Of a stretch of 64,000 bases of DNA, positions 40,752 to 59,372 are shown piece by piece. Source of the stretch: Tubiluchus corallicola (taxonomy: Eukaryota; Priapulida; Priapulimorpha; Priapulimorphida; Tubiluchidae). Positions within the stretch are counted from its first letter, which is position 1, and each line of letters opens with the position of its first letter. The position numbers were made by a program, and so were the translations under genes. A model generated the notes under the pieces. The model had not been told where the DNA came from, did no database searches, and saw nothing but the letters and a program-made list of their open reading frames with translations. The stretch spans positions 228,001 through 292,000 of the forward strand of contig JAQGDQ010000215.1 in assembly GCA_030141605.1 (NCBI GenBank). The letters are read 5' to 3'.

Positions 40752-43460
40752 AATTCAGCATAGATTGGTGACTATACCCTTACCTGCGCACGTTATACCA
40801 TCCTCCCTACGCACCCGTCCGTACAAATATGACCAAGTTCCATGTAGTGTGTGTCCTCTCCTACACATATTCCTTCTACCCTCGACAATCAGGAGTACTG
40901 ATAGTGCAACAGTGCTCGGTTACGTCAACAAATGTGGATATCTTTTAACATCATCCGTTTAGGTTTTCAAAGGATATGGCAACATGCAGGCAAATGTCAT
41001 TACTCAAAGTTTTATTTTATAAATAGTTAAAAAGTAAAAAGTTAATTTTTTAGCAATTTTTTTTAAAATTTGCAGGTCACTGTTATGGTAATAAAATACC
41101 GTTTCCATTGTTATGCTAATGTTTCATATCATTTCACCAGTAATGTACGCTATTGCTGTATTAGAATAACAAACTGACTGACCAAGCGCAGCCTTGAATA
41201 GAGTTAGTGTACCGGGTACCCATTGCTTAAATGAGTTTATTTATTGGCAATAGTTTGCATAGCTTGTTTATTTGCAACGTGTAAACTATTCTCATTAGTA
41301 TAGTTTAAAATGTTACAGATTTAATTTAATTGCACCATTGAAAGGAAATTTACCAAATAAGGAGTCAAAATATTGAAATTAAACAATAAAAATAAATGAA
41401 TTATCGTTTATTTATTATTAATTTTATAGCTTAAAATGTTTATAACATAAAATTTTAATTTTTTTAGATATTATTGAAATTCATGTAACTTAAGTTTACG
41501 AATTCGATCTGTGAAATTTGTGAAAGTACTTTGACCAAACAGGTTGTCTTCTTAATTATTAAGCTTCTGTTTATCATTCTGTTTATTTTTCTTATTTGTT
41601 AATGTTCTCTTTATTATTCTCTTTAGAATAAATGACTTTGGAACATGAATGAAATAGTGCAGGCTTTTCTGTACATAACAAGTACTATAATTTATGTGCT
41701 AATTCACATAAATGATTAGAACATGTCACGCTGTAACTATAACTATTATGAAAAAAGTGACCTATATCTAAAAAACACTATGTTTGTTTTAAACATATAT
41801 AGCTTGCAACGTAACAATTTGACTTTAAAATGTCTGATTTTGATAGAATTTTATTAAGTGGTAGAATAAATAGCACTAATATGAAATCAGATTTTAATAG
41901 CTGAAACGAAAATAAAAATGTACATGGAATTAGAATAAATTTATACTATACGTTTATATGTTCCAAGAATTTTTATTCTAACTCTAAATGCAAATTTAAG
42001 TCCTTTTGGAATTTACACAGTAAATATAACAGTTTACTGTGACATTTTATACTGACTGTTTATACAACAGCAAACTTAATCATAACTAACTAGCAAAGGC
42101 CCAAAAAAATTTTGTGTATAAATACACTTATAATCAAAAATACGCGAACATCCTACCTAGTGTTCATTTATTTACCTAATGCCAAGCCAGCAGCGGCAGC
42201 TTTTACTGAATTAAAATTATAAGCAGAGTATAATGGATGACGTCAGAACAATGGCTTTGCGTCAGCAGTTTTCCAACCGAAAATTGCGAAAAATAGAACA
42301 TCTAATTAACTCGTCGTCACTCCTCTTGATGGATGTGTCCTAAAATATAGCCCGCACCATCGTGTAGCCCTGTTCTTCCTCTTTCTAGAGAGCTATATAT
42401 CTCCTTTCGAGAGTCCCATTAGGGACCGTTTTTTTACAGGCTGTTTGGTAAAATTTCGCCCCCCATTCCTCCCGGTGGGCCCGATTCGAAAAATAAGCCC
42501 CCAATGGCACAACACTAGATCAAGACCTTTCGTTTGATCTATAGATGCCGTCGACCGCAAATGGTGCCGTCGTCCGAGCTGTAGCCTCGAATCTTATATA
42601 CATATATAACATACTAGCGAAATTAATATATACGATCATAACATCATTCAAGCTTTTTCAGATTCAATTCTCTTGGACCATTGAAATGAAAAACCATTGA
42701 AATTAAACAATATTGTTCTTGCTACTGCTTATGCCTTATTTTTACAAAATTTACTAATTCACATAGATCATTATGGTATATCTTGCTGTATTTATCATTA
42801 TTATATTGCAAGTAATATAGATCTAAAACTAATAAACATTACATTTTCTCTAAAACACATATACTCTGCAACATAACTAATAACATTAAAAGATTTGCTG
42901 AACAACTCTAGATTTGCTAGAATGAGTTTGTTGTAGTTTCCTATTGGGCCAAGGTAATTTCCAATGCTTTTTTGCAATAAATTGGACGTACATCATGACA
43001 ATGTTGGCTGTTCATATGGCGCCCCCTAACAAAATGTTCAGCACTTACTGTGTGATTGCCAATTAGTCCACATAGTAAATACAAAGCAATTAAGGTAAAA
43101 ATATAACTCTAACTTACAATAGGAAATTTTGTTACTCAAAGCAAGAATGTGCAATTATGAGAAACACTGAGCCTACAATGGTAGTTACCTATGTAATATA
43201 CGAAGCTCAAACTTGTACTGAACCAAGTAACGTTAAACAAGATGTCCTAAAAACAAATTCACAAACGATGTTAAATTGTTATCGTCATACGAATACGATA
43301 AAATTGGATTTTTCTCTTTTCTTGCACTTGACAGCAATAAATTCGTACTTTTGTATCAACCTCTTTACAGAAATTCAGTGGGGTACTATCTTTCTTACCG
43401 TGTAAACTAACATCACTTTTGCCGTACATCACAAAAAAGGAAAACAGTAATTTTAAAACA

Positions 43461-44075
43461 TTAAAGCAAAACTGGACCCAGTCTTAAACTATAGGACAAA
43501 ACAATCTACTCCTTAAAATATTGAAAGGAAACATACTATTTTTTCAAAAATGACTTACGTGAAAGAATTATTACCACACAAACACAATTTCACGTTCGAG
43601 CCACTAGTTCTTCGCTGTTACATGCATTTCGCCAGTCGCTAGTTAGACGGGCACTAGCGCCTACATTTCGAAAACGCGTAGCACGAAAAACAGGTGCTGT
43701 ATCTCTCAGTTCAGATGTGTTAATTTGTGACGAACTGCACACGTTCAAAACTCATGCGTGAGCACAGCTGTAAAGTTGAAATTTGAGTTTTATAACTTGC
43801 ATAGTTTTAGTACAGCAATCTTACAGTAGCACTGTACTTCAATGTTCTCTTTCGCAAACGCGTGCAACACGCTCGTGGAATGTTTTTGCTGTTGAAAATT
43901 ATGTTAGTTTGTGATGTCATCAATAGTTGGGCTTGCCTCCGTTAATTAAGTTTTTAATCTATTATTTAATTATCAAAAACGCTTTTGCAGCATTAATTGT
44001 GTTAAAATGTATACATTTTATCGGACATGAAAATGGGGTGGGTAGTATATGAAAAATCAGCCCGTCTTCCTTTAA
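43461..44075 (+). mobile_element. TTAA MITE family A, intergenic copy
   Basis: 615 bp, ends TTAAAGCAAAAC and GTCTTCCTTTAA, same orientation as the CRYM copy. Confidence 0.78.
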
Positions 44076-44079
44076 AAAT

Positions 44080-44850
44080 ATAGAAATTTCCAGAACGTGA
44101 TATTAAATGTTGTACTACAACGTTGCACCATTTAGGCATTAACATTTTTATTCACAAATAACAATATAAAATTGGTATTAAATCCAGTCCAGAGACTGTG
44201 CTTAGCTGATCCAGACCAAATAATTTTTTTGTTTTACGACAGCTGCAAGTGTATACGTACATAGACTGCATTAAAATTAAAATACTTCAGTGCTGAATAT
44301 AAACACTTTCACCACTTTGGTATAGTGTGCATTACAAGCAAGGACACCATTTTCTGCCAGAAATAGCAATGATTTTAGAAATTAGATATTACAACATTAA
44401 CCTTTCGTAATTGTGTTAATAAACTTAAGCGTTAAAACGGGCATAATAAGACATCCTATTATGGGCTAAACACTACACGTCCAGTTTTCCAAGCTTTCTG
44501 GGCAACGATTACTGCGACCTCACAATAGTTACGTCGTCTAGACTAGGGGTGAGGATTTTCTACCGGAAACCGAGTTCGAATCGAGTCGAATTTGTGACCT
44601 TTAAACTCGAATCAAACTGACTTTCAACATTTCCGAATCTGAATAGAATTAGAATTTAGTTTCAAAGCTTTTCGAATAAATTTTCGAATCACTGGCAAAA
44701 AGCGGTCCTGCAAAGATCAAACATATTGCTTGACTTTGTTCTGCGGTAAAAACTAATAATTTGTTGAAAAATTGTGCTCAGAAATCGCAGCTAAACTTGC
44801 TGACTGCATGGTCACCTCCTAATCTAGACTGGTACAAACCCTTTTACATT
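44080..44850. other. Sequence upstream of the laminin-G gene
   Basis: About 44530-44700 has many GAATC/TTCGAA motifs, as in a decayed transposon. The open frame into the first listed exon starts at a Met at 44761, but no signal peptide is seen. Confidence 0.35.
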
Positions 44851-44856
44851 TTACAG

Positions 44857-50532
<5,676 letters not shown>

Positions 50533-51384
50533 AATGGATGTATAAAGATGTTGGTACTGCTAAAACAAAGAGCGAACAAGAAGCAAGAAAGTCAATTTTC
50601 GATAATAATACAGCAGCATTGGATAAATGTTCTACAAAAGTTATATTTTCATAATTTGGTGGAAAAAGGAAAGGTGGGAGAAAAAACACAAAGATCAAAA
50701 CACCAATGGCGAACAAGGGTAGTAAACCTGACACCTGACACCAATAGATCTGCACATCTCACGGTCATTCTAAGAAACTGTTTAAATGTTGCGCAAGAAT
50801 TGTAAAAGTTCATTTTTCTCACACTGTGTAGTGAACAAGTGGAACAGTTGGCCAGAAAGGGTGATCAGTGCACAGAATTTCAATCTTTTCAAGAAGCCAT
50901 TAAGGGCTTCACGGTAATCATGCTTTAAGAAGCCAAAATTATCATGAAACATTGAAACTGCAGGTTTTTTGTACCTTTGATGTAAAATCTCACAAGTCGA
51001 AACTATATTGCTCAACTTTACACATTTTATACTCAAAATTTTTCGTTAAGTTTTTAGGTAAAGACTCCAATAGGCTCTGAATCTTTTGCTAGAATTTTTT
51101 TAGTGTTGAAAGTTCCAGTCTTGAATCAAAATTGCCCTTCTGTGTGCGAACAGATGTAGATGCTCCTCTTTTAGGAAGCTGCTCACATTGAATATTATAC
51201 GTGATTAACATTTTTGTCCTCACTGACACACACTGAAAGGTTTGTGTATTTAATTTATGAGTTTGTAAATGAGGCATATTTACAAAAACGAAAAGTAATG
51301 GACTAAACTCTAGAGAAAATATATTTGTACAAGTTATATAGTTTATTAAACAATAATTTATATTTTACAAAACTTATATTTTAC

Positions 51385-51692
51385 AAAGATGCAGCAATAA
51401 AAGAAGCAGGAGACATTATTATTAATAAAGTATGTTGAATACAAATTGCATTTGTACCATTTTTGATTAAATTTCATTGTATAATATTTGCATTCTGAGA
51501 AGATATCAGCTTTCTGGCTGGCAAAATTCAACTAGAACTTAAATATAGAATCTACACTTCTATTTCACTTATGTGGTTAGTTCATTGCTACACAGTTATT
51601 TGATTAACTTACATGTATTTGATTTAGTTTGGGGTAGAGCTCATACTGTCAGGGATACCATAAGCACATGTGAGTGTACTCTTCTAACACAC
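51385..51692 (+). pseudogene. Fragment of CRYM exon 6 plus intron 6, unit 1
   Basis: Matches CRYM 31624-31934: the last 45 nt of exon 6 (D-A-A-I-K-E-A-G-D-IIINK), the GTATGT donor and about 260 bp of intron 6. The rest of the gene is absent. It has five changes in the exon part (four silent) and about 11 in the intron part. It carries its own intron sequence, so it came from DNA, not from mRNA. Confidence 0.85.
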
Positions 51693-51746
51693 GACACACC
51701 CTATTCACACCTTTGGCACGTCCAATTTACTGTCAAAGTTTCTCAC

Positions 51747-51980
51747 TCAACATGCTGCACAATAACCCTTGTAGAAAGACCCATTGATCCATTGCAGAGA
51801 ACTTTGTGATTCGTCTTTGAAGCAACCCAAGTGTGGACAATTTTTCTGGCAAAAGAATGGCTGAGTCACTGGATAGTTGGAGGTGTCATTCATGTCTCCT
51901 TTCGTCAGGAGATGACGAATTAAAGTTTTCGGGCAAGCTAGAAAGAACGAATCCGCATCGCTGTCAGTAATGCTCACCAT
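51747..51980 (-). other. Minus-strand open frame conserved in units 1 and 2, unrecognised
   Basis: A 77-aa frame (MVSITDSDADSFFLACPKTL... with seven cysteines), repeated at 59739-59972 with about eight replacements and few silent changes. It lies divergent to the LRR gene. The tandem copies are so young that an open frame in both is weak evidence. I find no upstream exon with matching splice sites. It may be a minus-strand exon or chance. Confidence 0.25.
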
Positions 51981-52528
51981 TTCTATCCATCTCTTTTCAT
52001 ATCCACCTTTTCATTACTATCTCTAGGTAAAACTTGAGCAGGGAATGCAGGGAATCTTCCAAGAATTGCGTCAACAACAATTTCTTGTTACTTCTAAAGA
52101 TGTATGTATTCAATTTGCATAATTCGCGTATCCATCGCCATTTTTTTCATGACCTCCAAGAATAATGAGGTTGCCAATGGAAAATCCACAGTTAAATTGC
52201 AGATTTCCGGTGGATATTCCAGCTCACAAATCACGAAATATCCCACGTTAGCATCCTTTTTGATGGTAGACAGATCAAGGCTACTACGATTGGCTAACTT
52301 TCAGAAGTAAAATTGTATGACGTAAAATTTACACAGGGCAATCAACACGTCACACGTTGCTTGCATAGCAACTGAAACTCAGATACAAGCCTTGTGACGT
52401 CACGCTATTGTAAGAACAAGCACTTCGAGCAAATCGGTTGAAGATGTAGGTGCTGCTGTGCAGCTGGTTTCACATTTTCTAAGTGCCTAGCAGCTGCACC
52501 ACCTTTTGTCGCTTGCTTCTTCTCCAGG

Positions 52529-54224
52529 ATGTTGGGTAATCGCAGCACCTATGTAGTACTCACGGGTTCTGCAACCTGGATAATTTTGAGAATTGCTTTA
52601 GTAGGAGGAATTCATTTTGTGGACAAAGATACAGCATGTAATAGCACTCGGAGATCTCCAGAATGTCCAAGATGTCGCTATGAGAACTATTACTCTAATT
52701 CGTCAGTCTGTCTAATCATTTTCAAAGGACGTCTGGATAAGAAAATTTTTGAAAGTGTCTTCAATGCTTTGTCCAAAGACACCGTTTATATATGGGAAGT
52801 TTGGCTCTTTGGCTATAACACTCAGCTTCGTGTATTAGCAAATGATATATTTGCTAACCGAAGGGCATATTTCGTTCGCAAGTTGGAAATAAAACATTCA
52901 GGATTAACAGAGATTACTGCCAACACTTTCACAATGTTCTCAAATTTACATCACCTTAAAATGATGACACATCATCACTTGACCTTTATAGATGACAAAG
53001 CATTTACAGGTCTACATAAGCTAGAATTTCTGGAAATAGCTGATGCTAAAAAATTGAAGTATCTTGGCAGCTTGGATCTTACAGACAGTCCAAAATTAAA
53101 TAAAATACTAATTAGAGGAACTGGAGTAAGACATATGGAAGAACCAAAAATATCTGTTCCCTATGCTAATGTAGAAATCACCATAATAAAAGGTATACTA
53201 TTAGAATGATTTACTGAAATACTGCTTCTGAGATTTTGTGATATGTTCTTTATTATTATTTCTCTGCTACAATATTAACTATCTTCAAAAGCTTAACACC
53301 TAATGTCAGCAAGCTTCATGGTCACACACATGAAATTGTGGCTTAGACAGTGAAGTAACAATGTTGTCAAATGTCAAGGGCATTAATTTTGCTAATTTTT
53401 CAATTATTACTCAACTCCTGTTAGGGTTTGGCTTTTATCATTTTCTTACATGCAAATAATTTACTTCCTAATTAAACCCAAAAAATGTTATTAATTAAAT
53501 ATGTACCCCAAATGTTCAAGTTTTGGATTTCGAGAATAAATTTACTAAACAAAAAGGCATCAGTATCTTAAGCAGCTTAACTGAAAACAATAATTGTCGA
53601 TATCACAATTGTTTGTTCATTACTGCTGGTTTTTATACAAACAATGAAGTAATAATATGTAACTGGTAAAATATTTTATAAAATAATCACAATAGCTGGT
53701 AAGCACACCAGGTCAAAACATCGCAAAAATTTCTATCATTCATATCATTCATAAGTTTGTTGCTTTAATAAAAAAAGCAAAAGAGGGAAACAAAGAAAAG
53801 TTGAATAACACATGAAAAGGAAAGGAAAAGAAGGAAGAGAGGAATACAAAAAAGGAAGAAAATAAAGAGGAATTAAAAAGCCAAAAAGAGGCACAAAAGG
53901 AAAAATAAAGCCAACAACAAAAACTTATAAAAGCACTTGACTAATTTATCGTGTTATTAATTTATTTTAGAATCATATTGGGGTCAGTACATTGACTGCG
54001 ATTGCACCTGGTCTTGGCTGTTCGATAATGACTGGAGAGGGATAAATGTTACATGTGACCCAGATGGACATGGTGATTACTCTACGTGGTTTATGCGGTG
54101 TAAACCACCGGTGGATGCAGTTATTGACAACAATTCACAACTGAAATTACATGATAATACAGCCTTAGCTGACCTTACGCAACTGGCAATTTTTTTATTT
54201 TACAAAATCTTTGCAGCACTATAA
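52529..54224 (+). CDS. LRR receptor-like protein, copy 1
   Basis: Exons 52529-53192 and 53971-54224, GT-AG, phase 1, 305 aa. The N-terminus is a hydrophobic leader (about residues 8-27, YVVL...WIILRIALVGG). A cysteine cluster at about 36-60 (C-x8-C-x2-C-x10-C) looks like an LRR N-cap. Weak LRRs follow at about 95-205 (for example LEIKHSGLTEITANTFTMFS and LHKLEFLEIAD). Exon 2 starts with YIDCDCTWSWLF and has two more cysteines (NVTCD, MRCKPP), a good LRR C-terminal cap. The frame ends in a short hydrophobic tail, LAIFLFYKIFAAL, then stop. I do not recognise an orthologue; secreted or membrane recognition protein is the inference. Near-duplicate of the gene at 60511. The leader Met follows a TCTCCAG/G, so the start may be just inside a second exon behind a 5' UTR intron. 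A frame conserved past the stop is treated in the findings. Confidence 0.75.
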
Positions 54225-54426
54225 TTACTGCAGTATCAGATATAATTGTGATCATCATCAGTTATAACAGAAAATTAACACAGAATCAATGTTATGCAGG
54301 AAGTGATTGGCACGAAATATGTTACAAAATTAAATCAATCATTAGTGCTATTGCCAATGTTACTCTAAAGGAACGTACTCAAATAACAGAGTAAACTTCT
54401 TAAATAGATTAAATTTCTTTATACAA

Positions 54427-54432
54427 AATAAA
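54427..54432 (+). terminator. Polyadenylation signal, LRR copy 1
   Basis: AATAAA about 200 bp after the stop codon. The same signal is present at 62403-62408 after copy 2, so it belongs to the duplicated unit. Confidence 0.5.
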
Positions 54433-55477
54433 TCAATTTTGTAGCATTTTTTCCTTTGTGTTTTACTCTTCATACAATTTCTCTCTCAGTCTGTCAGCAG
54501 TGGCTGACTGACCCACCAGAATACCGTGAAGTTCTTCGGTGGGCCCCAAAGTAATGGATGATTAACTGTCATCGGTGTACTCTGTACATGCCTCGTCTTT
54601 TTATTTCAGTGAACATATCAGTAATTATTTAACCTTCATCACCCCAGAGATTGCCTTTAGTACAAGGAAGCAAATCATTATTAACTAAATTCACTAGTAA
54701 TGATAGCTATTGCTAAACAAGTATGCACACGTTTCAATTTTTAGTACACTTTGAAATCAATTTTAAATTATGCTTTGGAAATTATTCGGATTAGTTGTTC
54801 TATTATTGAGATTTTCATTTTTATTATCAGATTAATAAAATTTTCTAGTATTTGTCTTATGCATGCATTAACATAAAAATGAATACAGCAATATTGAATA
54901 GATGTAACATTTTAGTTATGCCAAAAACCTTTATTTTTATTGGATTGTTTTAACTATGTTTTAAGATTAAGTGGTTTCTTTAGACAGGACCCTTTTCAAA
55001 GTTTTCCCAGTAGAAATTTTAGTTCCAGTCTGCCACTAGCTGTCAGGACGGTTTCAGAACCAGTTTGTGCTTTAGGAAATATAAATAATAGCCACGTGAC
55101 CGGAATTTTGCTTAATTTGCAGCGATTTATTCTTTTATTGGGGACAACAGTAGAGTTAACTCTTTTGTGGAAAGCTTGTGGAGTTCAGATGCACTCTTAT
55201 GGGGAATGTTGCATTGTAGAATATTAGGATTCAAAAACACTTTGCTTTATAGTTTTGAGGAAAGGAGAAGAGCTAAGATCGAAGTTAAGTAATTTCGAGG
55301 CTGGTACGGGAATGGATGGATGGCCTTCAGTTCAAAACTTTGGTATGTTACTTTCATTCGCTACACTAATTCAGCGAGCACTGGAACCTTCCAGATGCTG
55401 CCGTTGGCCCGTTGATTGCAGTAATCTTGCTCGGATTGTGCCGAATTAAAATATAACGTACCACGTTGTGGTATAGT

Positions 55478-58090
55478 ATAATATTATGACCATTTATTTG
55501 CTGTAAACAAAATAATATTAAGAAGCAATGGAGTACGATTAACAGCTTACTAAAAATTAAAAGTAAAGCACAAGTTGCCCCTTCCTCTGTAGATAACAAT
55601 GGTCATACCACAAGTGACTACCACTCTATTGCTAATGCATTTAATAAATTCTTTTAGTCTGTAGGTAGTAATATGGCCAATAAAATTCCATCCATTTCGA
55701 AAACATACCAATCATTCTTAAATGCTCCAAATGATAAATCTGTCTTCTTTTACCTTATCTCTGAATTTGAAACATTGTTGTCTCTTAATAAACTTAACAA
55801 AAATAAATCACCTGGCCCAAAAATGTCCCAGTTAAATTCTACAAATTAGCAACTAATTTAATTGTCCCAGTTCTTTCTCGATTATTCAATATGGCAGTTT
55901 CTGAAGGAACCTTTCCTAAATGTCTAAAAGTAGCTAAAGTAAAACAACTTTATAAAGAAAATTCGCCAACCAACCTATCAAATTATCGTCCAATTTCTCT
56001 CCTGTCACCAGTTTCCAAAATTTTTGAAAATATTACTTGTAATCGCATTAACAATTTTCTCACTTCATGTAATATACTAATGAAATTTCAATTTGGTTTT
56101 TGCAAAACTTACTCCACTTCATTAGCTACTTCCGAATTTGTTGAAAATATGCTTCTAAATTTAGACAAAAAGTTTTCACTTGTGCAATATTCTTCGATTT
56201 ATCTAAAGCTTTTGAGATCACAGTTCAGCATGATATTCTACTACATAAATTACATTATTATGGCATCAGAGGCCCTGTCTTGGAACTCCTTAAATCGTAC
56301 TTAACTAACCAACAACAGTTCACCACTATTAACAATACATGCTCTGATTTGCTAGACATAAACTGTGGTGTACCTCAAAGATGAACTTTTGGGCCGCTGC
56401 TTTCCTGATCTATATCAACGACCTACCTCTTGCTACTAATTTTACACTCGTCTTTTCGCTGATGACACAAGTCTCTTCCTCACATCTACTAACTATTCAA
56501 CTTTACAACATCGCACTAACAATGAACTAAAAAAGATTGATGACTGGATGAAAGCAAATAAATTATCTGTTAATTACACTAAAACTATGTATATGTTAAT
56601 CATTAGGAACCTTTCACAACAAGACTTCCATTCTGAACTCAAAATTGGCGACACAACTAACAGAAAGTAATAGTATAAAATACCTTGGCTTGCATATTGA
56701 CAACAATATGAAGTGGACTACGCACATTTCCTCTACAGCAACAAAATTAAGCAAAACAGCTGGTATTTTTGCAAAGTTAAGACATTTTGTTAATTTGCCT
56801 ATTTTGAAAATGATCTACCATGCATTAGTCTATCCTTTCCTCCAATACTGTGTGTTGTCTTGGTGGCAAACAAAAAATACTTATTACAACCACTATTAAC
56901 AGTTCAGAATGAAATAGTTAAATACATGACTTTCGCCAATTACAGAGACCACGCCACACCATCGTACATACACCTTAGTTTATTGAAAGTAGAAGATATT
57001 TATAATCTTGAATTATTTAAATTCATGTATAAGTATAATAACTGGCAGTTGCCTGAATTATATACTAACTACTTTACCTTATACAAAGATGTTCACTTTC
57101 GCTATACTAGGTCTTCCAGTAAGGGACACTATTTTCAAACACGATTTAACACAGCGTATGGCTTAAATACCTTACAGCACAATGGAGTTATTTTGTGGAA
57201 TAGTATACCCAATTCAATCATTTCCCCTCCTTCTTTAAAAATAGCTACCAAACAATATAAGATATTTTTACTTAGTAAATATACAATGCACTAATGTTTT
57301 TCTTTTACTAATAGGTATCTTTATGACCTTTGTTACTTTATTAATAAAAGGTATATATCAATTAAAATGAAATTATTCATTCATCGCAACCTATATCTGT
57401 ATCTGTTTCCACTTGCAAAAAGCTCTTAGCTTATAACCAGCAAAAACCAGTGATACAAACATTTTTTGAATGTATTATTGTACCATTAATTTTGTGAACG
57501 AATCACTAAGATTCATATAATTTGCCTTCCCCCCTCTCCCTGACCATAGCACATTTTAAAGGTTATGATCGCTACATTACTACCATCAATTATATTGAAA
57601 TGTTCTATACAATTATAGTTATTACTATAAGTATAATGTATAATTTAATCTCTTCTCCCCCACTTAAATTTGACTATATATATGTGTATATATATATATC
57701 ATTGTATACACAAGTAAGCAATATGGTGCTTTGCAATACAAGTGGTACATTGACAGATAATCACATAATTCATATTCATAACTATTTTAAAAAAATTCAC
57801 TCTTTAAGGCTCACTCAAAATCATAATTACATATTATGTTTTCCTTTCTTAACTTTCAAGTTTATTGCTCTTATACCATTGCTATTACTACATCATTTAC
57901 GTCGTCCTTATTTACATTAAGTTATCTACAGAAGCATGCATAACTATAATCATTTTTTCATTTAAGTAAGATGAATGTGCAAATGACCGTATGGTCGTAC
58001 ACTCACCTCGCACTACTCAAATTATTTTATTTAAAGTTCGTAATGTGTTTGATATTGTACTTTTATGTGTGAAAATAAATTCATAGTTCA
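55478..58090 (+). mobile_element. Non-LTR retrotransposon (LINE, Jockey/CR1-like), 5'-truncated and broken
   Basis: A 2.61-kb insertion in unit 2, absent from unit 1, flanked by TATAGT (55472-55477 and 58091-58096). Conceptual translation gives the linker before RT (about 55500-55840), then NYRPISLLSPVSKIFE, FGF-K-YSTSLA, the motif-A core FDLSKAFE (about 56190), GVPQ followed by a stop (about 56382), and the catalytic FADDTSLFL (about 56455-56481). A post-RT region with KYLGLHIDNNMKW and a C-terminal stretch ends at 57294. There are several frameshifts and stops, so it is dead. About 800 bp of 3' UTR ends in AAATAAATTCATAGTTCA. The endonuclease is missing. Confidence 0.88.
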
Positions 58091-58366
58091 TATAGTGATT
58101 GCAGTGCAGCATAGTTGTAGCGCTGTGTAGTAGATACTACCATAAGTGTGGTCTAAATCAAAGCTGACATTGATTTCTTAAAAAAATTGCCTCGTTCTGG
58201 TGGTTAAACGAGGAACAATTTTTTGTGGAGTTGCAAAGGTCGACTTAGTTTATACTTGACCAATTATTTTGAAGACGACATATTTTACACAAACCATAGC
58301 AGTTTGTCATTTTGCATCACTGTTTCACTGTGAATTGATCAAGTTTTATTTTTCTGTTGGTTACAG

Positions 58367-58450
58367 GTGACAAAAGTAATCCCATTTACCTGCTTCACAG
58401 AACATGATTTGAAAAACGACTGTGCTGGTTACGTACTACCGTCTTCTTAA
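58367..58450 (+). pseudogene. Copy of the laminin-G last exon in unit 2
   Basis: Same acceptor (TTACAG/GTG), frame and stop as 50449-50532, with four replacements in 27 codons (Ser to Phe, Leu to Phe, Tyr to Asp, Glu to Val). The PFTC cysteine is kept. No other laminin-G exons lie between the array and this copy, so it is an orphan exon unless the gene splices past its own last exon. Confidence 0.7.
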
Positions 58451-59372
58451 AATGGATGTATAAAGATGATGGTACTGCTAAAACGCCGAGCGCCAAGCAA
58501 GAAGCAAGAAAGTCAATTTTCGATAATGATACAGCAGCATTGGATAAATGTTCAACAAAAGTTATATTTTCATAATTTTGTGGAAAAAGGAAAGGTGGGA
58601 GAGAAAACACAAAGAGTCAAAGGGTAGTAAGTTACGATATGGAAAGGAGGCGTTACATAAACTATTTCGGGCTCAAAATGTTCCTAAATCATGATCATAA
58701 TTCAATGAAACAGCCACTGACACCAATAGATCTGCACATCTCATGGTCATTCTAAGATACTGTTTAAATGTTGTGCAGGAATTGTAAAAGTTCATTTTTC
58801 TCACACCACATAGTGAACAAATGGAACAGTTGGCCAGAAAGGGAGATCAGTGCACAGAATTTAAATCTTCTCAAGAAGCCATTAAGGGCTTCACGGTAAT
58901 CATGCTTTAAGAAGCCAAAATTATCATGAAACATTGGAACTGCAGGTTTTTATACCATTGGGGTAAAATCTCACAAGTCGAAACTACATTCCTCAACTTT
59001 ACGTATTTTTATAGTCAAAATTTTTCGTTAAATTTTTGGGTAAAGGCTCCAATAGGCTCTGAATCTTTTGCTAGAATTTTTTTAGTGTTGAAAGTTCCAG
59101 TCTTGAGTCGAAATTGCCCTTCTGTGTGCGAACAGATGTAGATGGTCTTCTTTTAGGAAGCTGCTCACATGGAATATTATACGTGATTAATATTTTTGTC
59201 CTCACTGATACACACTGAAAGCTTTGTGTATCTAATTTATGAGTTTGTAAAAGAGGAATATTTATAAGAACGAAAAGTAATGGACTAAACTCTAGAGAAA
59301 ATATATTTGCACAAGTTATATAGTTTATTAAACAATAATTTACATGTTTATTAAATAAAACTTATATTTTAC

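Larger units (their letters stand above)
35675..43455. other. Intergenic region between CRYM and the laminin-G gene
   Basis: Apart from the MITEs, the SINE head and the LINE tail listed separately, I see no gene. The stretch 40990-43000 is very AT-rich and empty. Missing 5' exons of the laminin-G gene could lie here. Confidence 0.5.

Noticed and set aside
54940-55227. 95-codon frame across the junction of units 1 and 2
   Set aside because: It spans a duplication breakpoint and is frameshifted in the equivalent place before unit 3.
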